A DNA stretch of 7,840 bases, taken from contig DASUWI010000120.1 of NCBI GenBank assembly GCA_036378495.1, positions 1-7,840 of the forward strand, in the 5' to 3' direction. Below are positions 1-5,656 of the stretch, piece after piece (within the stretch, counting starts at the first letter, position 1; each line of letters begins with the position of its first letter). This stretch comes from JAFALX01 sp036378495. GTDB taxonomy: Bacteria > Chloroflexota > Dormibacteria > Aeolococcales > Aeolococcaceae. The position numbers and the translations under genes were made by a program. The notes beneath the pieces were generated by a model that made no database searches, was not told the DNA's origin, and saw nothing but the letters and a program-made list of their open reading frames with translations.

Positions 1-58
1 GCCCCCCGTACAGCAGCCCCGTCTCACCGCTGTCGCCCGTCCGGGTGACGATGCTCAC
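1..58 (-). CDS. Cob(I)alamin adenosyltransferase, PduO/MMAB type (N-terminal 19 codons only)
   Basis: Only the start of this gene is in the window; it continues beyond the left edge. The family moves the adenosyl group of ATP onto cob(I)alamin to make adenosylcobalamin in the cytoplasm. Read from a GTG at 58-56, the peptide is MSIVTRTGDSGETGLLYGG. This is the hallmark N-terminal ATP-binding segment of PduO-type adenosyltransferases (S/K-I-x-T-R/K-T-G-D-x-G-x-T-G-L-x-x-G-G). The GTG overlaps the TGA stop of trxB by four bases (GTGA), so translation is probably coupled to trxB. The assignment rests on 19 residues, but the motif is distinctive. I cannot say whether the full gene is intact or what follows it. 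Confidence 0.8.
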   Translation of the reverse strand, partial: MSIVTRTGDSGETGLLYGG

Positions 59-1044
59 TCGCGGTCCTCGACCACGTCGTCGATCAGCTCTCCGGGATCG
101 TCCTGACGCCCGCGCTTCCACTCCTCGACCCACTTGGCCGCGGCGATCGTCGCCGTGGTGGCATCGCCGACCGCGGTGCTGATCTGGCGCGTGAGCTGGC
201 TGCGCACGTCACCGGCGGCGAAGAGGCCGGGAACGCTTGTCATCAGCGTCATCGGCTCGGTGAGGTAGTACCCCGCCTCGTCGTGGTCGACGTGCGTGTC
301 GACGAGTCCCGTGTTGGGCAGAAAGCCGACGAAGATGAACACTCCGCCGACCTCGACCGTGCTGCGCTCGCCGGTCTGCACGTTGCGCAGGCTGACGCTC
401 TGCACGAGGTCGTCGCCGTCGATCGACTCGACCACGCTGTTCAGGATGAGGTCGATCTTGGGGTTGTGCTTGGCCTCGTCGACGAGGATGCCCTGGGCGC
501 GGAAGTGTTCGCGTCGGTGGATGATCGTCACCTTGCTCGCATAGCGCGTCAGGAAGATGGCCTCCTCGACGGCGGCGTCACCGCCGCCGACGACGGCCAG
601 GTGCGCCTCCTTGAAAAACGCTCCGTCGCACACTGCGCAGTACGAGACACCGCGACCCGCAAGCTCGTCCTCGCCCGGTATCGCGAGCTTGCGTGGATTG
701 CCTCCCGCGGTCACGATGACCGCCGGCGCCACGATGTCGCCGACCGACGTCGCCACCGTCTTGAGCCCGTCGGGGTGCACACGGATGCCGTCGACCTCGG
801 CGGAGACGATCTCGGTGCCGAATCCGGTGGCCTGGTCCATCATCACCTGCGCCAGGTCGACGCCGAGGATGGACTTGACGCCCGGGTAGTCCTCGATCAG
901 CTCGGTGTTCAGCAGCTGGCCACCCGGCGCCTTGGACTCGATCAGGACGGCGTGCTCCATGTTGCGACCGGCATAGAGCGCCGCGGTCAATCCCGCCGGA
1001 CCCGCGCCGATGATGACGATGTCGAACCGCCGTGCTTCTGCCAC
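55..1044 (-). CDS. trxB: Thioredoxin reductase (NADPH)
   Basis: A cytoplasmic flavoenzyme that passes electrons from NADPH through FAD and a redox disulfide to thioredoxin. At 329 residues it is slightly longer than the usual 310-320, the excess being an acidic tail after about residue 306. Visible elements, in order: FAD dinucleotide-binding GAGPAG (13-18); GGQ plus EDYPG (41-55); redox-active CAVC followed by DG (C136, C139); NADPH-binding GGGDAA (153-158) with the 2'-phosphate-recognising HRRE (176-179); and the second FAD motif AAGDVR...RQ..TAVGD (276-294). An intact HRR motif argues for NADPH use rather than a ferredoxin- or NADH-linked variant. The start is GTG at 1044, chosen because a strong GGAGG sits 7 bases upstream and the FAD motif follows at the expected distance. 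The gene lies 43 bases after the serine protease, and its stop overlaps the adenosyltransferase start. No thioredoxin gene is visible here. Confidence 0.96.
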   Translation of the reverse strand: MAEARRFDIVIIGAGPAGLTAALYAGRNMEHAVLIESKAPGGQLLNTELIEDYPGVKSILGVDLAQVMMDQATGFGTEIVSAEVDGIRVHPDGLKTVATSVGDIVAPAVIVTAGGNPRKLAIPGEDELAGRGVSYCAVCDGAFFKEAHLAVVGGGDAAVEEAIFLTRYASKVTIIHRREHFRAQGILVDEAKHNPKIDLILNSVVESIDGDDLVQSVSLRNVQTGERSTVEVGGVFIFVGFLPNTGLVDTHVDHDEAGYYLTEPMTLMTSVPGLFAAGDVRSQLTRQISTAVGDATTATIAAAKWVEEWKRGRQDDPGELIDDVVEDRE

Positions 1045-1051
1045 TCAGCCG

Positions 1052-1056
1052 CCTCC
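1052..1056 (-). promoter_or_regulatory. Strong Shine-Dalgarno for trxB
   Basis: On the minus strand GGAGG is followed by seven bases and then the GTG start of trxB. It is the best-formed ribosome site in the window and settles the choice of the GTG start. It lies in the 43-base gap after the protease gene, so trxB can be initiated independently rather than by coupling. Confidence 0.7.
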
Positions 1057-1087
1057 AGTTCTGACGATATACCCGGGTGACCGCCGC

Positions 1088-1885
1088 TCAACCGCTCTGG
1101 GCGAACTGCGTGAGCTGCCCGAGCACTCGCGTGATCGGGATGGCGAACGCCTCGGGTTGGTCCGGACTGGCGAGCGTCAGTATGCCCACGACGTGCCCGC
1201 CGCCGTCCAGCACGGGGCCGCCGCTGTTGCCCTGGTACACCTGTGAGCCGCTGAGCTCCAGCATGTCGTGATAGACGCTCGGCGCGTTGTCTCCAACGGG
1301 GATCTCGCCGGGGCGCAGCGGCACGGACTGGCCCGCCTGGGTCAGCGACTCCAGCGTGAGGTCCTCATGGCCGGTGGCGCGGCTCGAGGCCACGTCCACC
1401 ACCGGCAGCGGCAGGTGCGGCAGCGGTGCGTCGCGGACGGCGAGTGGCTGTGCTGTGAATCCGTCTGCGGACCGCAGCACCGCGATGTCGGCGCTGTCGT
1501 CCCGGCCGAGCACCTCGGCGACATGCGTGTGCGCGCTGCGGTCGGTGATGCGGACCGTGAGCGCACCGCTCACGACATGCGCATTGGTCACGAAGTCGCC
1601 GCGGCTGTCGAGCAGCCACGCGGTGCCCAGCGCCTCCTGCGCCGGACGGTCCGTCTCGACTGTCACCACGCGGCTCAACGCCTGCCGGCCGATGTCCTGC
1701 AGGGGCACCGGCGAGGCGCTGGGCGTCGCCGCCGCGGGTGGCGTCACCGGCCGCACGCTGTGCGGGTCCACACCGCCGACCCTGGCGGCGATCGGGAAGG
1801 CGATCGCCGCCGCCGCAGCCAGGGCGGCCACCACCGCCGCGGCGCGCGCCACCGCAGCGCTGCGGAACGGCGACTCGTCAGCCAC
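1088..1885 (-). CDS. Membrane-anchored trypsin-like (HtrA/DegP-family) serine protease, no PDZ domain
   Basis: A 265-residue protein with a short N-terminal cytoplasmic tail, one Ala-rich membrane segment (about 11-35), a P/A/S/T linker (about 46-62) and a chymotrypsin-fold protease domain (about 63-260). The catalytic triad is complete: His103 in TNAHVV, Asp133 in DSADIAVL and Ser221 in QGNSGGPV. These are classic HtrA-like contexts. The sequence stops soon after the domain (FAIPITRVLGQL near 247-258), leaving no room for a PDZ domain, whereas DegP/HtrA proteins carry one or two. It should face outside the membrane. The N-terminus has no twin-arginine pair, so Sec insertion is likely. GTG at 1885 is taken as start because it includes the whole anchor; its ribosome site (GGGGAT) is weak. 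The gene lies 27 bases after rdgB. Its substrate is unknown; quality control of exported proteins is an inference. Confidence 0.87.
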   Translation of the reverse strand: MADESPFRSAAVARAAAVVAALAAAAAIAFPIAARVGGVDPHSVRPVTPPAAATPSASPVPLQDIGRQALSRVVTVETDRPAQEALGTAWLLDSRGDFVTNAHVVSGALTVRITDRSAHTHVAEVLGRDDSADIAVLRSADGFTAQPLAVRDAPLPHLPLPVVDVASSRATGHEDLTLESLTQAGQSVPLRPGEIPVGDNAPSVYHDMLELSGSQVYQGNSGGPVLDGGGHVVGILTLASPDQPEAFAIPITRVLGQLTQFAQSG

Positions 1886-1912
1886 CGTGGATCCCCGGCG
1901 TGGCGAGCCCGG

Positions 1913-2542
1913 TCACGCCGCGTCTCGCGGTGCAAGCACGCCCGACTCCGCCAGCCTGGCCAGCGCGCGCCCGCGGTGTGACACCCGATCCTTGGCGTCG
2001 TCGCCTGCCTCGCCGAAGGTGATGCCGAGATCGGACGACAGAAACGCGGGGTCGTAGCCGAAGCCATTGCTGCCACGCGGAGCGACCAGTGTGCCCAGCG
2101 TGATCCCCCGCGCGGTGACGGGCTCGGCCGCCGGCCGCGCGAAGGCCACCACGCAGACGTAGCGGCAGCGGCGGTCGCCGGCAGTGCGCCGCTCCACCTC
2201 GGCGAGCAGCCCGTGGAGGCGGTCCTCGTCGCTTGCGCCGTCGCCCATCCATCGCGCCGACAGCGGACCGGGCCAGCCGCGCAGCGCATCGACCTCGATG
2301 CCGCTGTCATCGGCCAGCGACACACAGCCGGTGGCGTCGGCGACGGCGACGGCCTTCGCCGTGGCGTTCTCCGTGTACCCGGGCCCGGGCTCCTCCAGCT
2401 CGCCCCGAACCCCGGCGTCGTCGAGCGACCGCAGCCGCCACGGGAAGGCGGCGAGCAGCCGGGCGAACTCGCGCATCTTTCCAGGGTTGCGCGTGGCCAC
2501 GACCAGCCGCGGCGCCACGGCGGCGTCAACAGGCCGGCTCAT
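1913..2542 (-). CDS. rdgB: RdgB/HAM1-type non-canonical purine NTP pyrophosphatase
   Basis: A cytoplasmic house-cleaning enzyme that hydrolyses ITP, dITP and XTP to the monophosphate and pyrophosphate, keeping deaminated purines out of nucleic acids. The 209 residues cover the whole family core: nucleotide/metal-binding TRNPGK (17-22), YTENA.AKA (56-64), catalytic-site ADDSGIEVDAL (77-87), GWPGPLSAR (89-97), GSNGFGYDPAF (157-167) and the base-recognition end K184 with VSHRGRAL (187-194). Two small departures are RWMG in place of the common RYAG (97-100) and ITLG where many homologues have ECPG or similar. The ATG start overlaps the rph stop as ATGA. The nearest purine-rich site, GGGAGG, lies 16 bases upstream, too far for ideal use, so coupling to rph is likely. 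An rph-rdgB pair is a common bacterial arrangement. Confidence 0.96.
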   Translation of the reverse strand: MSRPVDAAVAPRLVVATRNPGKMREFARLLAAFPWRLRSLDDAGVRGELEEPGPGYTENATAKAVAVADATGCVSLADDSGIEVDALRGWPGPLSARWMGDGASDEDRLHGLLAEVERRTAGDRRCRYVCVVAFARPAAEPVTARGITLGTLVAPRGSNGFGYDPAFLSSDLGITFGEAGDDAKDRVSHRGRALARLAESGVLAPRDAA

Positions 2543-3264
2543 CCGGCGCCGGCCAGCGCCTCCCGCTGGACCTCGAAGAGCTGCTGCAGGCCGCTCGATG
2601 CCAGCTCCAGCAGCTGGTCGATCTCCGCGCGCGAGAACGGCTCCTGCTCCGCAGAACCCTGGAACTCGATGAAGCGCCCGTCACCGGAGGCGACGCAGTT
2701 CATGTCGGTCTCCGCCGCCGAGTCCTCGAGGTAGGCGAGGTCGAGCAGCGGCTCGCCACCGACGATCCCCGCACTCACGGCGGCCACGGGCCAGCGCAGC
2801 GGATCGACGCGGATCATGCCCGCATCGCGCATGCGCGCCACCGCAAGTGCCAGTGCCACGAAGCCACCCGTGATCGAGGCGGTACGTGTGCCGCCGTCGG
2901 CCACGAAGACGTCGCAGTCGATGACGATGGTGCGCTCACCGAGCAGGTCCAGCCTGAGCGCGGCGCGCAGGCTGCGGCCGATGAGCCGCTGGATCTCCTG
3001 CACCCGGCCGTCGATGCGACCGCGACGCCCGTCGCGCTCGGTGCGGGTCTGCGTGCTTCGCGGCAGCATCGAGTACTCGGCGGTGAGCCAGCCGCGCCCG
3101 GTGCCCTTGCGCCACTGCGGAATGCGGTCCTCGACGCTGGCGGCGCACAGCACCCTGGTGTCACCCATGGTGATGAATGCGCTGCCCTCGGCATACGGAA
3201 GCACGTTGAGCTCGATCGCCGTGGCGCGGAGCTCGCCGGCCGAGCGGCCGTCGGGGCGCGTCAT
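2539..3264 (-). CDS. rph: Ribonuclease PH
   Basis: A phosphate-dependent 3'-5' exoribonuclease that trims tRNA 3' ends and structured RNA; the family forms a hexamer in the cytoplasm. The 241-residue product matches the family length. It opens with MTRPDGR and shows LPYAEGSAFITMGDTRVLC (22-40), GWLTAEYSMLPR (58-69), GRVQEIQRLIGRSLR (86-100), IDCDVFVADGGTRTASITG (115-133) and LDLAYLEDSAAETDMN (174-189). By family comparison Arg87 and Arg127 are the phosphate-binding arginines, and Asp181 and Asp187 belong to the catalytic/metal region. The reading frame stays open far upstream through tatC, but the family N-terminus, the ATGA overlap with the tatC stop and a GGGTGAT ribosome site fix the start at 3264. 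The stop overlaps rdgB by four bases. Confidence 0.96.
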   Translation of the reverse strand: MTRPDGRSAGELRATAIELNVLPYAEGSAFITMGDTRVLCAASVEDRIPQWRKGTGRGWLTAEYSMLPRSTQTRTERDGRRGRIDGRVQEIQRLIGRSLRAALRLDLLGERTIVIDCDVFVADGGTRTASITGGFVALALAVARMRDAGMIRVDPLRWPVAAVSAGIVGGEPLLDLAYLEDSAAETDMNCVASGDGRFIEFQGSAEQEPFSRAEIDQLLELASSGLQQLFEVQREALAGAG

Positions 3265-4004
3265 CGGTGCATCACCCGGGACAGTACAAGGATCGAGGCC
3301 TCGTACAACAGGATCAGGGGAACGGCGAGCGCCGTGGGCGTGAACGGATCCGCACCCGGCGTGACGATCGCCGCAGCCGCGATGATCAGAACGATCGCCA
3401 CCTTGCGCCGCTGCCGCAGCCAGCTCGACGAGATGATGCGCAGCGCACCCAGCAGCACCAGGACGACCGGCAGCTCGAAGGTCACGCCGAAGATGACGAC
3501 GAGCAGCAGGAAGAAGCTCAGGTACTGATTGATGTCCGGGAAGTAGATCGCGTTGCCGCCGAGGAACCCGGCGAGGAATCCGAGCCCGAGCGGCATCACG
3601 AAGTATGCGAACGCTCCGCCGACTCCGAACAGCAGAATCGCCGAGCCGATGAACGGACCGGCGAAGCGTCGCTCGATCGGGCGCAGACCTGGCGACACGA
3701 ACGACCACACCTGCCACAGGATCACGGGCAGGGCGAGGATGAAGCCGATGATCGTCGCGATCTTGATGGGCACCGACAGCCCCTCGGTCGGGCTCGTGAA
3801 GATGGCGCCGGGGACGATCGTATGCAGGTGGCCGAGCACCAGCTTCAACGGACGCAGCAGCAGTCCCAGGACGAACCCGTTGAAGACGAAGGCGACGATC
3901 GAGCCGGCGAGCCACGCGGCAAGCGAGACGATGAGCACGCGCCGCAGCTCCGCGAGGTGCTCGACGACGGTCATGCGCCGCTCGTCGTTCACCACACCCT
4001 GCAC
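3261..4004 (-). CDS. tatC: Sec-independent (twin-arginine) translocase subunit TatC
   Basis: The polytopic receptor of the Tat pathway, which exports folded proteins bearing twin-arginine signals. The 247-residue product shows six hydrophobic segments at about 22-44, 77-97, 117-140, 161-187, 201-216 and 222-242. Family landmarks are present: VEHLAELRR near the N-terminus, with Glu19 corresponding to E. coli Glu15; SPGL..IERR with Glu111 corresponding to E. coli Glu103, both part of the signal-peptide site; FGVTFELP (172-179); and the fifth/sixth-helix segment VTPGADPFTP..LAVPLILLYE. The start is GTG at 4004, with GGAG seven bases upstream; the ATG at codon 11 would also leave the conserved core but lacks such a site. 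The gene follows tatA by 35 bases, and its stop overlaps rph as ATGA. Confidence 0.96.
   Translation of the reverse strand: MQGVVNDERRMTVVEHLAELRRVLIVSLAAWLAGSIVAFVFNGFVLGLLLRPLKLVLGHLHTIVPGAIFTSPTEGLSVPIKIATIIGFILALPVILWQVWSFVSPGLRPIERRFAGPFIGSAILLFGVGGAFAYFVMPLGLGFLAGFLGGNAIYFPDINQYLSFFLLLVVIFGVTFELPVVLVLLGALRIISSSWLRQRRKVAIVLIIAAAAIVTPGADPFTPTALAVPLILLYEASILVLSRVMHR
3271..3277 (-). promoter_or_regulatory. Ribosome binding site for rph
   Basis: GGGTGAT on the minus strand, inside the last codons of tatC and six bases before the ATG of rph, matches six of seven bases of the AGGTGAT part of the extended Shine-Dalgarno. It supports the ATG at 3264 over the much longer open frame upstream. Confidence 0.5.
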
Positions 4005-4011
4005 GGCGTTA

Positions 4012-4015
4012 CTCC
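4012..4015 (-). promoter_or_regulatory. Shine-Dalgarno for tatC
   Basis: GGAG on the minus strand lies seven bases before the GTG start of tatC, in the 35-base gap after tatA. It favours this GTG over the internal ATG at codon 11. Confidence 0.5.
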
Positions 4016-4039
4016 GCTGGCGACGGGCCCGGCCGCGCC

Positions 4040-4324
4040 TCAGCGCGAGACCGGCGTTTGCTGTGTGGGATCGCTGACGGGCTGATCGGTGCTGCCCGGT
4101 TCGCCGAGCGCTCCGGGCGACGCCTGCTGCGGCGTCTCCTGCTTGGGCTCGCCGGTGGTCGCGCTGCGGAAGGCATCGTGAGTTTCAGACGACGCTTTCC
4201 GGAACTCGCGGATGGCCCGGCCCAACCCGGCGCCCACGTCCGGAAGCTTGCCGGGTCCCCAGATGATCAGAACGATCACAAGGAGGATCAGCAGGATGTA
4301 CCAGTGGTCAAGGAAGCCTGGCAT
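4040..4324 (-). CDS. tatA: Twin-arginine translocase pore subunit, TatA/TatE family
   Basis: A 94-residue protein of classical TatA layout. It has a very short N-terminus, one membrane helix (about 8-22, rich in I/L/V), a hinge WGPGKLPDVG (22-31), an amphipathic helix GLGRAIREFRKA (33-44) and a polar, disordered tail rich in P, Q, T and S. TatA oligomers form the translocation pore for the folded cargo presented by TatC. The hinge carries Trp where E. coli has Phe of the Phe-Gly motif. No separate TatB is visible, so the locus could encode a minimal TatAC system, or TatB may lie elsewhere. TatA and TatB are hard to separate by sequence alone; the short amphipathic region favours TatA. The ATG lies 12 bases after hemL with no clear ribosome site, suggesting coupling to hemL. 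Confidence 0.94.
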   Translation of the reverse strand: MPGFLDHWYILLILLVIVLIIWGPGKLPDVGAGLGRAIREFRKASSETHDAFRSATTGEPKQETPQQASPGALGEPGSTDQPVSDPTQQTPVSR

Positions 4325-4336
4325 CGTGAGGCCAGT

Positions 4337-5656
4337 CTAGCACCGGTTCGAGACCGCCCCCGGACGCGACGCCGCGAGCGTCGAGAGCGCCTCGCCGAAC
4401 ACCGTTGCGGTGCGGTCGACATCGGCGTCTGCGTGCGCCGTGCTGAGGAAGCCGGCCTCGAACTGCGACGGCGGCCACAGCACGCCCGAGTCGAGCCACC
4501 TGCGGTGGAGTGCGGCGAACCACTCCCGGTTGGCGGCGCGCGCGCCGGAGAGATCTGCGACAACGTCCACTCCAAGAAAGGGTGTGATCATGCTGCCGAC
4601 GCGGTTGACCGTGCCCGGCAGGCCATGCTCATCGAGCGCGGCGGTGAACCCGTTCTGCAGGCGGCGTCCCAGCTCCTCGAGCCGGCCGTAAGCGTCGCCG
4701 CCGCGGAGGATGTCAAGCACGGCACCGCCGGCGGCCATCGCCGGCGGGCTGCCGGAAAGCGTCCCCGCCTGATACACGGGGCCGAGGGGCGCGACCAGCT
4801 CCATCAGGTCGCGGCCGCCGCCGTAGGCGCCGATCGGAAAGCCGCCGCCGATCACCTTGCCCAGGCAGGTGAGGTCGGGTCGCACGCCGAACAGCTCCTG
4901 GGCGCCACCGTAGGCGACGCGAAAGCCCGTCATCACCTCGTCGAAGATGAGCAGCGCACCGGCCTCGCGGGTGACGCGACGCAGTCCATCGAGGAAGCCT
5001 GCGGCCGGCGGCACGCAGCCCATGTTGCCCGCGACCGGCTCCACGACCACAGCCGCAACCTGGTCGCCGCGCCGGGCGAAGAACACCTCGGCGGCAGCGC
5101 TGTCGTTGTAGGGCAGCACCGCGGTGGTCGCGATCGCCGCCGCCGGCACACCGGGAGAGCCGGGGATCGAAAGCGTTGCGACCCCCGAACCGGCCTCGAC
5201 CAGAAACGCGTCCGCGTGACCGTGATAGCCGCCCGCGAACTTCACCACCAGGTCGCGCCCCGTCGCCGCGCGGGCCAGCCGCAGCGCCGACATCACCGCC
5301 TCGGTACCGGAGTTGACGAAGCGCACCTGCTCCATCGACGGCAGCGCCGCGACGATGCGCTCGGCCAGCGCCACCTCGGCCTCGGTGGTCGCGCCGAACG
5401 CGATGCCGCGGTCGAGCTGCGCGCGCACCGCCTGCACCACGGCGGCGGGGTTGTGGCCGAGCAGGTGCGGTCCGTACGCCAGCACGTGGTCGATGTAGCG
5501 CCGGCCGTCCGTGTCGACGACGTGGGCGCCCTCTCCGGAGGCCATCGCCGGCGGCGCGCCGCCCACGGATCCGAACGCGCGCACGGGGCTGGACACGCCG
5601 CCCGGCATGACGCGCTCCGCGCGCTGCTGCAGCGCGCGGTCCGCAGCGCCGCTCAC
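4337..5656 (-). CDS. hemL: Glutamate-1-semialdehyde 2,1-aminomutase
   Basis: A PLP enzyme that converts glutamate-1-semialdehyde to 5-aminolevulinate, the second dedicated step of the C5 tetrapyrrole route. The 439 residues match the family. Signature stretches are RVMPGGVSSPVRAF (15-28), YIDHVLAYGPHLLGHNP (54-70), NSGTEAVMSALRLAR (115-129) and GGYHGHADAFLV..GSG (142-158). Also present are Asp239 in FDEVMTGFR, which pairs with the PLP ring nitrogen in this fold, and the Schiff-base Lys267 in LGKVIGGGFPIGAYGG. The start is GTG at 5656, overlapping the cyclophilin stop as GTGA; the later ATG at codon 17 would cut into the conserved N-terminal segment. No ribosome site is visible, so coupling is likely. 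It ends with TAG, unlike the TGA of its neighbours. It implies a HemA glutamyl-tRNA reductase elsewhere, probably to the right of the window. Confidence 0.97.
   Translation of the reverse strand: MSGAADRALQQRAERVMPGGVSSPVRAFGSVGGAPPAMASGEGAHVVDTDGRRYIDHVLAYGPHLLGHNPAAVVQAVRAQLDRGIAFGATTEAEVALAERIVAALPSMEQVRFVNSGTEAVMSALRLARAATGRDLVVKFAGGYHGHADAFLVEAGSGVATLSIPGSPGVPAAAIATTAVLPYNDSAAAEVFFARRGDQVAAVVVEPVAGNMGCVPPAAGFLDGLRRVTREAGALLIFDEVMTGFRVAYGGAQELFGVRPDLTCLGKVIGGGFPIGAYGGGRDLMELVAPLGPVYQAGTLSGSPPAMAAGGAVLDILRGGDAYGRLEELGRRLQNGFTAALDEHGLPGTVNRVGSMITPFLGVDVVADLSGARAANREWFAALHRRWLDSGVLWPPSQFEAGFLSTAHADADVDRTATVFGEALSTLAASRPGAVSNRC

Noticed and set aside
1071..1078. ACCCGGGT palindrome upstream of trxB as an operator or terminator
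   Set aside because: It is only eight bases with no loop and no T-run, and is expected by chance in such G+C-rich DNA.
283..1080. A 265-codon open frame on the plus strand opposite trxB
   Set aside because: An antisense shadow with Asp/Arg/Val/His bias and no family resemblance.
1744..2529. A long minus-strand frame overlapping rdgB and the protease in another phase
   Set aside because: It is Trp/Arg/Ser-rich without motifs and conflicts with two genes that have complete active-site motifs.
2233..3528. A 431-codon open frame on the plus strand
   Set aside because: It is antisense to rdgB, rph and tatC. The composition is low-complexity Arg/Ala and no motif is seen.
3265..3915. In-frame extension of the rph reading frame upstream through tatC
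   Set aside because: The extension is Arg/Ala-rich and unlike any RNase PH N-terminus. The family start MTRPDGR, a ribosome site and the ATGA overlap place the start at 3264.
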